A stretch of 64,000 nucleotides of DNA from JAGNKE01 sp964583335 (GTDB taxonomy: Bacteria > Pseudomonadota > Alphaproteobacteria > Micavibrionales > Micavibrionaceae): positions 186,001 through 250,000 of the forward strand of contig CAZOVG010000004.1 of the NCBI GenBank assembly GCA_964583335.1, read 5' to 3'. This document shows positions 32,362 to 40,653 of the stretch, piece by piece. The notes beneath the pieces are model-generated. The model did not search any database and was not told the origin of the DNA. It saw only the letters and a list, made by a program, of their open reading frames with translations. The number at the start of each line of letters is the position of its first letter. Within the stretch, counting starts at the first letter, position 1. The position numbers and the translations under genes are program-made.

Positions 32362-32546
32362 GCGAAATAATCTTCTAAGAATGATTACAATAAGCAAAAC
32401 TATAACCGATTTATGCTTTTGGGGTAAAGTTTTGTGTTGCCCGGCCCACAGGGGGAGTTTTTTATCGGTCTTGCTCTTATTTTGCTGGAAGTCCGGGGTA
32501 AAATTCGATAGTAAGTGGGCCTGTATGACGGTTTCGGCCGTTTGGC

Positions 32547-32623
32547 CGGGGTGTGGCGCAGCCTGGTAGCGCGCCTCGTTCGGGACGAGGAGGCCGGAGG
32601 TTCGAATCCTCTCACCCCGACCA
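32547..32623 (+). tRNA. tRNA-Pro (CGG anticodon)
   Basis: 77-nt tRNA with the CCA end encoded. The acceptor stem pairs CGGGGTG with CACCCCG (32613-32619), the D-arm has GCGCAGCCTGGTAGCGC, the anticodon loop TTCGGGA gives CGG (reads CCG), and the T-arm has GGTTCGAATCC. A T-rich stretch without clear hairpin follows. Confidence 0.96.
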
Positions 32624-32702
32624 CTTAAGTACTGCCTTTTTGGCGTTTATTCTATTAGGCCTATCCCCTTGCGGGTAGGCGCAATCTTTCCAGAGAGGCG
32701 CT

Positions 32703-34397
32703 GTGGCCGCAAGTCTTCCGCTCATTTCGACTGTAGCGACCGGTATGGGGTTGGCCCTTGTTCTTGGGCTGATCGCGGACCGCCTTAAGTTGCCCGCCTT
32801 GGTCGGATACCTGATCGCGGGGATTCTCATCGGTCCCTACACTCCGGGCTTCGTTGCGGACGTGCACCTCGCCGGGGAACTGGCCGAGATCGGGGTCATG
32901 CTTCTGATGTTTGGGGTCGGGCTTCATTTTTCCGTCGAAGATCTGATGAAGGTCAAGAGGGTCGCCATCCCCGGCGCCTTGATCCAGATCGGGGCCGCGA
33001 CGGCCATGGGGGCCGGTCTGGCGCTTTTGTGGGGCTGGAGCATTGGTGCAGCGCTTGTTTTCGGGCTGGCGCTTTCGGTTGCCAGTACTGTCGTTTTGCT
33101 GCGGGCGCTGGAGACGCACGGATCGCTTGAATCCCTCAACGGTCGGATTGCGATCGGCTGGCTCGTGGTTGAGGATCTGGTCATGGTGCTGGTGCTCGTT
33201 ATGCTGCCGCCGCTGGCCAAAATACTCGGCTCTGAGGACTCCGCGTCCGATTACGGGGATGTTCTGGAGACGCTGTTCATCACGCTTCTGAGCGTCGCGC
33301 TGTTCGCAAATCTCATGATGGGGGTGGGCCGGAAGGTTTTTCCTAAACTCTTGCTTCAGGTGGCGCGGACGGGTTCGCGGGAGCTGTTTACGCTCTGCGT
33401 CGTCGTGCTGGCGGTCAGTATCGCCTACGGCGCCTCTTACCTCTTCGGGGTCTCGTTCGCGTTGGGCGCCTTCTTCGCGGGGATGGTCATGCGCGAGTCG
33501 GAGTTTAGCCACAGGGCTGCCGAGGAATCTCTGCCATTGCGCGAAGCGTTCGCGGTTTTGTTTTTCGTTTCGGTCGGCATGCTGTTCGACCCGAAAATTC
33601 TGATCGAGGAGCCGCTGCATGTGCTGGCGGTCGCGGCGATCATCCTGTTCGGGAAGTCCTTTGCCGCCGCGATGCTGGTGTTGTGGCTGCGTTATCCGCT
33701 GAACACGGCTTTGACGGTTTCGGCCAGTCTTGCGCAGATCGGCGAGTTTTCGTTCATTCTTGCCGGGATGGGGGTGACGCTGGGCCTGTTGCCGCTGGAG
33801 GGCCAGAACCTGATCCTGGCGGGCGCCATCATCTCCATCGCGGTCAACCCGTTTTTATTCCTTGCTATCGAGCCGCTGGAGAAGTTTTTAAAGCCTCGAT
33901 TCAAATGGATGGAAGATCTTGAGGAGCACTCAGACCCTTATGCGGAACTGCCGGTCACGACAGAAGAAAAATATATGGCCAAACAGGTCGTTCTGGTCGG
34001 TTATGGGCGGGTTGGACGGCGGATCGCCGCGTCGTTGACCGATCATTCCATCCCTTATGTTGTCGTCGAGCAGAGCCGTGAAATGGTCGAGCAGCTGCGT
34101 GATGCCGGGATCGTCGCTCTGGCGGGGTGCGCCACCGATACGGAAGTACTTACCGAGGCACATATTCAGGATGCCAGCATGCTGGTTATCGCGACGCCGG
34201 ACAGTTTCGATATCAGGCACGTGATCGAGGCCGCGCGGGCGCTCAACCCTGGCATCGAGATCATCGTCCGCACGCATAACGAGGACGAGGCGGCCTTACT
34301 GGCGCAGGAATCAGGCGAGACGGTGTTCTTCGGGGAGAAGGAACTCGCCCGCAGCATGTCGCGCTACGTGCTGGACCGTTTCGGCAAAACGGCCTGA
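32703..34397 (+). CDS. CPA2-family monovalent cation/proton antiporter with RCK domain (YbaL/KefB-like)
   Basis: Inner-membrane antiporter of 564 residues. About twelve membrane helices cover residues 1-400, with LMLFGVGLHFSVEDLM and FSHRAAEESLPLREAFAVLF as family landmarks. A C-terminal TrkA-N/RCK nucleotide-binding domain starts near 425 with GYGRVGRR at 433-440. The start is GTG at 32703 with a GAGAGG Shine-Dalgarno. It probably moves K+ or Na+ against protons for pH or ion balance. It stands alone after tRNA-Pro. Confidence 0.93.
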   Translation: MAASLPLISTVATGMGLALVLGLIADRLKLPALVGYLIAGILIGPYTPGFVADVHLAGELAEIGVMLLMFGVGLHFSVEDLMKVKRVAIPGALIQIGAATAMGAGLALLWGWSIGAALVFGLALSVASTVVLLRALETHGSLESLNGRIAIGWLVVEDLVMVLVLVMLPPLAKILGSEDSASDYGDVLETLFITLLSVALFANLMMGVGRKVFPKLLLQVARTGSRELFTLCVVVLAVSIAYGASYLFGVSFALGAFFAGMVMRESEFSHRAAEESLPLREAFAVLFFVSVGMLFDPKILIEEPLHVLAVAAIILFGKSFAAAMLVLWLRYPLNTALTVSASLAQIGEFSFILAGMGVTLGLLPLEGQNLILAGAIISIAVNPFLFLAIEPLEKFLKPRFKWMEDLEEHSDPYAELPVTTEEKYMAKQVVLVGYGRVGRRIAASLTDHSIPYVVVEQSREMVEQLRDAGIVALAGCATDTEVLTEAHIQDASMLVIATPDSFDIRHVIEAARALNPGIEIIVRTHNEDEAALLAQESGETVFFGEKELARSMSRYVLDRFGKTA

Positions 34398-34411
34398 GTT
34401 TCCTCAGGCCG
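34386..34411 (-). terminator. Terminator hairpin downstream of the 127-aa gene
   Basis: The arms CGGCCTGA (34390-34397) and TCAGGCCG (34404-34411) form a perfect 8-bp stem. On the minus strand it is followed by TTTT (34386-34389), so it fits best as terminator for the gene at 34441-34824. It overlaps the antiporter stop codon on the plus strand. Confidence 0.55.
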
Positions 34412-34440
34412 AGCGCAATTAGATGAAGCCGAAGTTGCGA

Positions 34441-34824
34441 TTAATCCGGCGCGGGATGCGCAAAGGCCTCGTATGGCTCTGATGATCCCTTCTTCTCGAC
34501 CTTGAAGGCGATGTCGGTCGCGACCTTCAGGCTGATGTCCCAGGCTTCGCGGTCGCCGCCGTAGTTTCTGGCGCCCCAGCGGCTCAAGACTTCTTGCTGC
34601 GCCGCGTTCGGCTTGCCGCCTTGCTCGTTGTCGTGGGCGCCGGTAAAGATCATGAAAAACTTGGATTTATTGAATTGCCCTTCGTCGCCCTGAAGCGGGA
34701 TCGCCCGGCTGATGGTGGTGGGGTGCGCGCCATCGGTTCCGGCGGCTTCCTTCATTTCCCGCAGGAAATTATCGTTCGCATCCACTTCGATCAGGGTTTC
34801 CGTCATTTTTGCAGGTTTGTACAC
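34441..34824 (-). CDS. Hypothetical protein (127 aa)
   Basis: Unrecognised cytoplasmic-looking protein without signal peptide or membrane segment. The start is GTG at 34824, well supported by AGGAGGAA 8 nt upstream. Residues 55-95 (KFFMIFTGAHDNEQGGKPNA, WGARNYGGDREAWDISL) look like a folded core with a possible His/Asp site. It has a promoter candidate at 34874-34903 and a terminator at 34386-34411, so it is a single-gene transcript between two plus-strand genes. Confidence 0.7.
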   Translation of the reverse strand: MYKPAKMTETLIEVDANDNFLREMKEAAGTDGAHPTTISRAIPLQGDEGQFNKSKFFMIFTGAHDNEQGGKPNAAQQEVLSRWGARNYGGDREAWDISLKVATDIAFKVEKKGSSEPYEAFAHPAPD

Positions 34825-34873
34825 TTATAGTTCCTCCTCTAATATCGCCTGTATGGCTTTATGTTTTTTTGAA

Positions 34874-34903
34874 AGCATATTTTAGGGGTGCGGGTTATGA
34901 CAA
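34874..34903 (-). promoter_or_regulatory. Candidate promoter for the 127-aa gene
   Basis: On the minus strand TTGTCA (34898-34903), an 18-nt spacer and TATGCT (34874-34879), about 50 bp before the GTG start at 34824. Confidence 0.5.
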
Positions 34904-34930
34904 GATTTTTTATTTCAAGGGACATAAATC

Positions 34931-34958
34931 TTGTATTTGACTCCGGGGGATTTATAAA
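34931..34958 (+). promoter_or_regulatory. Candidate promoter for the thioesterase gene
   Basis: TTGTAT (34931-34936), a 16-nt spacer and TATAAA (34953-34958). The expected start site near 34965 leaves only about 11 nt before the ATG at 34976, so a later start codon (34988 or 35006) is possible. Confidence 0.45.
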
Positions 34959-34975
34959 ATCAGTGCCTGTATTTA

Positions 34976-35467
34976 ATGCCTTGTAAAATGAAAGCCACCT
35001 TGCCCATGATCTGGTTTAAATCCTATACGGTTGATTATCTTGAAGGTCTGCGGAACGCCAATATGGGCGCGCATATCGGCTTGGCGTTTACCGAGATAGG
35101 GCCGGATTATCTCTGTGCCCGGATGCCCGTGGACCATCGCACGACCCAGCCGTTCGGCATCCTGCACGGGGGCGCGAGCTGCGTTCTTTCGGAAACCTTG
35201 GGCAGCGTGGCGGCGTGGATGTGCATAGACCCTGACAAGGACCGCGCGGTGGGGCTTGAGATTAACGCCAATCATATCCGTGCGGTGACACAGGGGTCTG
35301 TGATCGGGAAATGTTCGCCGCTGCATATCGGGCGCCGCACCCATGTCTGGCAGACCGATATTACCGAGGAGGGGACGGGCAAGCGGGTGGCCATTTCGCG
35401 GCTCACGGTCGCGATTATCGAGCAGGGGACGCTGAGCGCTCAAAAGGACATCATCAAGCTTACTTGA
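34976..35467 (+). CDS. Hotdog-fold acyl-CoA thioesterase (PaaI/YdiI-like)
   Basis: A 163-residue hotdog protein. The landmark is QPFGILHGGASCVLSETLGS, with the catalytic-type Glu and the HGG motif, followed by GLEINANHIRAV and a terminal strand VAISRLTVAII. Relatives hydrolyse aromatic or other acyl-CoAs, including the menaquinone-pathway thioesterase, but the substrate here is not clear. The first ATG is at 34976; 34988 and 35006 are in-frame alternatives. The nuclease gene downstream is convergent with a 5-bp gap. Confidence 0.88.
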   Translation: MPCKMKATLPMIWFKSYTVDYLEGLRNANMGAHIGLAFTEIGPDYLCARMPVDHRTTQPFGILHGGASCVLSETLGSVAAWMCIDPDKDRAVGLEINANHIRAVTQGSVIGKCSPLHIGRRTHVWQTDITEEGTGKRVAISRLTVAIIEQGTLSAQKDIIKLT

Positions 35468-35472
35468 TTATT

Positions 35473-35976
35473 TCAGCAGGGGATGTATCCGTACCGCCGA
35501 ACTGCATGGCCGGATTTAATCATCGCGCAGGACAGATCAATACTCTCTTGGTTTTTGCAGCGGGCCAGCGTCCGGCCGTAAGAATCCTTTTCACTGCCGA
35601 TACACACGATCTTCCCTCGTGAGATGGACTTTAAATGCCGACTGGCTTCGTGGGGATCCCCGTTCACACATGTCCTGCCCGTACGGCAATGTCCGGGCAT
35701 CTCCGGCGTATCGATTCCTTTAAGACGAATTTTTATGGCATCACAGCGCAGTGTGTCGCCATCGATTATGTGTGGGTTTTTACAAGTGATAATATTTTTT
35801 GAGTTTGCGGCGTAAGCGCTCTCCATCGCTCTGAATTTTGCAAACAGGGCCGCGCCTATTACAGCAAGCGCCACTGTAACCGTTACCATGGTCTTGGTCG
35901 GGGAAACTTTCACGCCAATTGAGCGTTTTAGTTTGCTGAATACGCCGGGTTTGCGAAATTTTAGTATTTTGGCCAT
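35473..35976 (-). CDS. Membrane-anchored staphylococcal nuclease-like protein
   Basis: A 167-residue protein with one membrane segment at about residues 30-48 (MVTVTVALAVIGAALFAKF) and a periplasmic SNase/TNase-like domain. The family motifs are IDGDTLRCDAIKIRLKGIDT and DSYGRTLARC. The three catalytic-type residues, Arg in KIRLKG, Glu in DTPE and Arg in YGRTLA, all seem present, as does the calcium-binding type Asp. Seven Cys suggest disulfides. Such proteins cut nucleic acids outside the cytoplasm; the role is inferred from the family. Confidence 0.86.
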   Translation of the reverse strand: MAKILKFRKPGVFSKLKRSIGVKVSPTKTMVTVTVALAVIGAALFAKFRAMESAYAANSKNIITCKNPHIIDGDTLRCDAIKIRLKGIDTPEMPGHCRTGRTCVNGDPHEASRHLKSISRGKIVCIGSEKDSYGRTLARCKNQESIDLSCAMIKSGHAVRRYGYIPC

Positions 35977-36112
35977 ACTGCCAACCTTGATGGATGCTGC
36001 TGTTATTATAGGTTGTATGCTGTTAAAAATTTGTTAGGCTGGCCTAGTAAATTCAAATGCCTGTAAAATTTAGATTTAACGTCCGGGCGTTATCCGTTAA
36101 TACTAGCTGGCT

Positions 36113-37198
36113 ATGTCCGGTAACCGTTTTGGCACATTGTTTCAGTATACGACCTTTGGCGAGAGCCACGGGCCGGCCATCGGCTGCGTCGTGGACGGCG
36201 TGCCGCCGCGGATTGCGCTGTCTGAGGCGGAAATCCAGTTTTGGCTGGATCGCCGCAAGCCCGGACAGTCGCGGCATACGACCCAGCGGCAGGAGCCGGA
36301 CGAGGTTCAGATTCTTTCCGGCGTGTTCGAGGGGCAGACGACGGGGGCGCCGATCGGGCTTTTGATCCAGAACGTCGATCAGAAATCCAAGGATTACGGC
36401 GATATCAAGGACAAGTTCCGGCCCGGCCATGCGGATTTCACCTATCATGAAAAGTACGGGATTCGCGATTATCGGGGGGGCGGACGCTCTTCGGCGCGGG
36501 AGACCGCGATGCGCGTGGCGGCGGGCGCGGTGGCGCGCAAGGTTCTGGAAAGCCAGATCGGGCCGCAGGTCAAAATCCGCGGGTGTGTCGTGCAGATCGG
36601 CACCGAGAAGATCGACCGGGGTTCATGGAACTGGGACGAGGTGGAGAATAACCCGTTCTGGACGCCCGATGCCAAGGCCGGGAAGGATTGGGAGGCTTAT
36701 CTTGATTCCGTCCGCAAAAAGGGTTCGAGCGCCGGGGCGCTTGTGGAGGTTCATGTTTCGGGAATTCCCGCCGGGCTGGGGGCACCCGTTTACGACAAGC
36801 TGGACGCCGATATCGCCAAGGCGATGATGAGCATCAACGCGGTCAAGGCCGTTGAGATCGGCGCGGGGTTTGAGGCGGTCGCGTTGGGCGGCGAGGATAA
36901 TGCCGATGAGATTCGGCTGGACGATGCGGCCAACCCCGTTTTCCTCTCCAACAATGCCGGGGGTATTCTTGGTGGGATTTCCTCAGGTCAGGATATTATC
37001 GCGCGGGTGGCGTTCAAGCCGACCAGTTCGATCCTGACTCCGCGCAAGACCATCGATCTGCACGGCGCCGAGACGGACATCGTGACCAAGGGGCGGCATG
37101 ACCCATGCGTCGGGATACGCGGCGTTCCGGTTGTCGAGGCGATGATGGCCTGCGTTCTGGCCGATCATTGGCTTCGGCACAAGGCGCAGTGCCGGTAA
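36113..37198 (+). CDS. aroC: Chorismate synthase
   Basis: Last enzyme of the shikimate pathway; makes chorismate from EPSP using reduced FMN. The 361-residue length is typical. Signatures are FTTFGESHG-like TTFGESHGPAIGCVVDG, RPGHADFTYHEKYG and RDYRGGGRSSARETA. The C-terminus has GIRGVPVVEAM. It lies 12 bp before the flavin reductase-like gene, which might supply reduced flavin; that is inference only. Confidence 0.97.
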   Translation: MSGNRFGTLFQYTTFGESHGPAIGCVVDGVPPRIALSEAEIQFWLDRRKPGQSRHTTQRQEPDEVQILSGVFEGQTTGAPIGLLIQNVDQKSKDYGDIKDKFRPGHADFTYHEKYGIRDYRGGGRSSARETAMRVAAGAVARKVLESQIGPQVKIRGCVVQIGTEKIDRGSWNWDEVENNPFWTPDAKAGKDWEAYLDSVRKKGSSAGALVEVHVSGIPAGLGAPVYDKLDADIAKAMMSINAVKAVEIGAGFEAVALGGEDNADEIRLDDAANPVFLSNNAGGILGGISSGQDIIARVAFKPTSSILTPRKTIDLHGAETDIVTKGRHDPCVGIRGVPVVEAMMACVLADHWLRHKAQCR

Positions 37199-37210
37199 GA
37201 GAGTTTCCTG

Positions 37211-37822
37211 ATGTTTTACGAGCCGCGCACGCAGGATCCCAAAGCCGACATGGGCTTGAAGCACAATCCGTGGAAGGCGCTGGTGCAGCCGCGCCCGATC
37301 GGGTGGATTTCGACCCTGAGCGCGGACGGTAAGGCCAACCTTGCGCCTTACAGTTATTACAACGCCGTGTGCGAAGACCCGCCGATCGTGATGTTTTCCA
37401 GCAGCGAGAAGACCAAGGATACGGCCCGGAACATCCTTGAAACAGGGGAGTTCGTGGTGAACGTCGTCACGGAGCGCCTACTGCATCCGATGGTGGAGAC
37501 TTCGCGGGCCGTTCCTCACGGGGTGGACGAATTCGAGCTGGCGGGCCTGACCAAACGGCCCAGTCGCCTTGTGAAACCGTATGGAGTTGGTGAATCTCCT
37601 GTGCATCTTGAATGTAAACTTTTCAAGACGATCGAGATTCCTTCGACCGATCCGGATTCGGATTATATTCTTATTCTGGGCGAGGTTATCGGCATTGAGA
37701 TTGATGACAGCATTATTCAGGATGGCCGGGTCGATTTTATCTCCGTCGGGCGGCTGGGTTATCAGGACTATTCCGTGACGGCTTCCAAGCAATCTGTTGT
37801 TTTGAAGAAGCGCGATATCTGA
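37211..37822 (+). CDS. Flavin reductase-like FMN-binding protein
   Basis: A 203-residue protein with the flavin reductase-like split-barrel domain: ALVQPRPIGWISTLSADGKA near the N-terminus, NLAPYSYYNAVCEDPPIVM, and GEFVVNVVTE. Members reduce FMN with NAD(P)H or act as flavoprotein oxygenases. It is encoded 12 bp after aroC and probably shares its transcript. No partner oxygenase is nearby. Confidence 0.88.
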   Translation: MFYEPRTQDPKADMGLKHNPWKALVQPRPIGWISTLSADGKANLAPYSYYNAVCEDPPIVMFSSSEKTKDTARNILETGEFVVNVVTERLLHPMVETSRAVPHGVDEFELAGLTKRPSRLVKPYGVGESPVHLECKLFKTIEIPSTDPDSDYILILGEVIGIEIDDSIIQDGRVDFISVGRLGYQDYSVTASKQSVVLKKRDI

Positions 37823-37888
37823 TAAGAGTTTTGGGTGCGCCCGGTTAGGAACGGGCCGATTTTCAGGTTTTAAAGACAGGACAGTTCG

Positions 37889-39856
37889 ATGACATCAAGG
37901 GATCCCTGGTCGGCCAGAAACAGCATATATGCGGCTCCTCCTGCGAAGTCTGCGCCCGCCAAGCCCCCCCGTGCGCGTATGGGTTTCCTGTCTTTCGTCT
38001 GGAAATTCATTCGCGGCATGTGCACGGCCGTCGGGGCGATGGTTATCATCACGAGCCTGATCATTTTCTGGACGTTTTCGGCGGCTCTTCAGAATGTCGA
38101 TGCCAAAGCCGGGCTCCCTGAAAAGTTTGTTTTGTATATGGATCTCGACGGTAATCTTGGGGATCTTGCCCGGGAGGCCAGCCTGGCCGAGCCGTTTGTC
38201 GGTCCGGGACCCACGCTCAAAGACTTTCTGGATTCTCTGGAGCGCGCCCGAACAGATAAGCGCGTGCAGGGCGTTTATGCGAGGATGGAGGGGGGTGGAT
38301 ATGCTCTCGCTCACATTCAGGAGGTCCGCGCGGCCATTCAAAAGTTTAGAGAGAGCGGGAAATTTACCTACGTTTATTCATCATCCTATGGTGATGCCGG
38401 AGGGCTGGGGAATTACTATCTGGCGCTTGCTTTCGAGCAAATCTGGATGCAGCCTATGGGCGTTGTGGCTATTACGGGCCTGAATGCTGAACTTCCGTTC
38501 CTCAGAAACGTTATGGATAAAATTGGTGTTGAACCGCTGTTTTTTCAGCGTAAGGAATTTAAATCCGCCTATGAAAACATCACGCATTCAGGAATGACCG
38601 AGCCAAACCGTAAAATGACTGAGTATCTGGTTAAAGACCTTACCGATACCCTTGCTCAAGAGATTTCGGGAGACCTTGCGATCACACCCGAGGAATTTAA
38701 GGCTCTGGTCGATAAGGGCCTATTCACCGCTCAAGAGGCCCTTGAAGCCGGACTTATTCACTACGCCGATTATGCGGATATTTTGGTCAAGGAGATTAAC
38801 TCCATAGTGAATGGCGATCCTGAAATTGACGCTGAGTTCATAAAATTCAGCGATTATATCCGGGAGGGCCGACCCAAAGAAAATATCTTCGGGGATGATG
38901 TGTTTGCGCATTTGGCGTCCGGAAACAATTCTGAAAAGAAAAAAGGCAAGGACGCTCAAGAGCAGCCTTCAGTTGCTCTCATATACGCCGTTGGCGTCAT
39001 TATGCCCTCCGAAGGCGACGATTCCCCGAGCCTTTTCGATGATGGAATTGCGGCGGCCAACCAGATTGCCGGAGCGCTGATCGAGGCTTCTCAGGACGAC
39101 GATATCAAGGCTGTTGTTCTTCGGGTCGATAGCCCGGGTGGATCGCCTGTTGCCTCTGAAACGATTTTAAGAGCCGTGGAACTCGTGCAAATGGAGGGTA
39201 AGCAAGTCATTGTCTCAATGGGGCCAACGGCCGCTTCCGGAGGTTACTGGATATCAGCTTACGCCGACCAGATATTTGTACTTCCGACCACCGTTACAGG
39301 ATCGATAGGCGTTGTGGGCGGAAAATTCTCGATGCAGGCTTTGTGGTCAATCCTTGGTGTGAACTGGGAGCGTATACAGTGGGGTACGAATGCCGGGATG
39401 TGGTCGAGCAATACGCCTTTTTCCGAGACTGAAGCCGAGCGTATAAATGTAATGCTCGATAATGTGTACAATAACTTTATTGAGCGTGTGGCGATCGGCC
39501 GTAACATGACGCCCGATGAAGTTGACCGGATTGCCGGGGGGCGGATATGGACTGGCAAAAGCGCGGTTAAGATCGGGCTCGCTGATCGTTTAGGCGGCTT
39601 GAATGACGCTCTAGACTATGCGGCCAAGCAGCTTGGCAAAAACTCGCGTCAGGATCTTCAGGTGGTCATCATGCCTAAGCCGTTGGCACCTTTTGAACGG
39701 TTTTTAAACATGCTTGAGCAGCAGGTCTATGCGCACAACGCCTTACGGACGCAAGCGCAAGTCATGGAGGCGGTTCGGCCTTATATGAATGAGATGGCGA
39801 TCATGCAGAACCCGCAAAATTACAGCGTCTACAGCCCGGTGGAGGTCAAGCCCTGA
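37889..39856 (+). CDS. sppA: Signal peptide peptidase SppA, 67K type
   Basis: Inner-membrane serine protease of 655 residues that degrades cleaved signal peptides. A single N-terminal helix is at about residues 45-65. The tandem S49 halves are visible. By alignment to E. coli SppA the Lys is Lys225 in EFKSAYEN (first half) and the Ser is Ser450 in TAASGGYWI (second half), with RVDSPGGSP and TGSIGVVGGK around it. The HAD-family gene is convergent with adjacent stop codons at 39856/39857. Confidence 0.95.
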   Translation: MTSRDPWSARNSIYAAPPAKSAPAKPPRARMGFLSFVWKFIRGMCTAVGAMVIITSLIIFWTFSAALQNVDAKAGLPEKFVLYMDLDGNLGDLAREASLAEPFVGPGPTLKDFLDSLERARTDKRVQGVYARMEGGGYALAHIQEVRAAIQKFRESGKFTYVYSSSYGDAGGLGNYYLALAFEQIWMQPMGVVAITGLNAELPFLRNVMDKIGVEPLFFQRKEFKSAYENITHSGMTEPNRKMTEYLVKDLTDTLAQEISGDLAITPEEFKALVDKGLFTAQEALEAGLIHYADYADILVKEINSIVNGDPEIDAEFIKFSDYIREGRPKENIFGDDVFAHLASGNNSEKKKGKDAQEQPSVALIYAVGVIMPSEGDDSPSLFDDGIAAANQIAGALIEASQDDDIKAVVLRVDSPGGSPVASETILRAVELVQMEGKQVIVSMGPTAASGGYWISAYADQIFVLPTTVTGSIGVVGGKFSMQALWSILGVNWERIQWGTNAGMWSSNTPFSETEAERINVMLDNVYNNFIERVAIGRNMTPDEVDRIAGGRIWTGKSAVKIGLADRLGGLNDALDYAAKQLGKNSRQDLQVVIMPKPLAPFERFLNMLEQQVYAHNALRTQAQVMEAVRPYMNEMAIMQNPQNYSVYSPVEVKP

Positions 39857-40597
39857 TCAGCCTGCGGCTGCCGCAGACGCCTTCAGGCGGGCCGGCGGGG
39901 GGTTGCGATCCAGAATCGGTTTGAGAACGTCGTACATTTCATGGAACGACATGTAGATGTAGTCCGCGCTGATATTTTTTTCGACCATTGCTACTGCGGC
40001 GTGAAGGCCGAACGCCACGGGAAGGACGGGGCAGGGCAACTCGCCGTTTGCCGCTAGCGCTGCGATGACGTCTTTGCGGCGGTCGCCGATATACCAGACG
40101 ACGTCGCTTTCCTGTAAATCGAGATCCATCTGCTGGAGCGCCTTGAGAATCGGCTCGGGGTTCGGCTTCGATTTGGTAATATCTTCGCGGAATACCGTGA
40201 CCGGAAAATATTTATTCAACTCAAACTTTTCAAGAATTTCATGGCCGTATCCCTTTCCAAGTCCGTTGCTTACCAGCGCTAGGGGGATCGTATGCTTTTC
40301 AAGCAGTTCAAGCAGGTCATACAGGCCCGGGCAGGGTTGGACGATCTGTTCGACGGGTTTGCGCCTGATTTTATGGATGGCGCGGTGAACGATCAGGCTG
40401 GGCTGTTTGCGCCTTTTGTGCCAGAGGGGAATGATTGGCCCCTTGGCGCCTTGGCGGAACAGCCATGAAAAGAATTTTGAGATCCTATAGCCAACGTTAT
40501 CAAGCCACTCAAGGATGTGGAGCAGGCGCGGGTTTATATGGCGCACCGCCGTTCCGTCCATGTCAAAAATTATAATCGTCGGTCGTTTGATCGCCAT
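39857..40597 (-). CDS. HAD-family phosphatase
   Basis: A 246-residue hydrolase. Motif I is FDMDGTAV with the nucleophile Asp and the acid/base Asp; motif II is ALVSNGLGKG; the Lys motif is ITKSKPNPEP; motif III is WYIGDRRKDVIA. The helical cap is larger than in simple Gph proteins and contains a basic stretch around residues 60-70. Substrate is unknown, possibly phosphoglycolate or a sugar phosphate. Confidence 0.88.
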   Translation of the reverse strand: MAIKRPTIIIFDMDGTAVRHINPRLLHILEWLDNVGYRISKFFSWLFRQGAKGPIIPLWHKRRKQPSLIVHRAIHKIRRKPVEQIVQPCPGLYDLLELLEKHTIPLALVSNGLGKGYGHEILEKFELNKYFPVTVFREDITKSKPNPEPILKALQQMDLDLQESDVVWYIGDRRKDVIAALAANGELPCPVLPVAFGLHAAVAMVEKNISADYIYMSFHEMYDVLKPILDRNPPPARLKASAAAAG

Positions 40598-40653
40598 GAT
40601 CCCTCTTGTGTGGGACTATACACCATCCGCCATTGCGAAGGATGAAAAATGCG

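Noticed and set aside
32661..32702. Phage or island attachment site next to tRNA-Pro
   Set aside because: No integrase and no repeat of the tRNA 3' end was seen; the downstream gene is an ordinary antiporter.
32661..33620. 319-codon minus-strand frame opposite the CPA2 antiporter
   Set aside because: Low-complexity Arg/Gln/Pro-rich translation that mirrors the antiporter gene.
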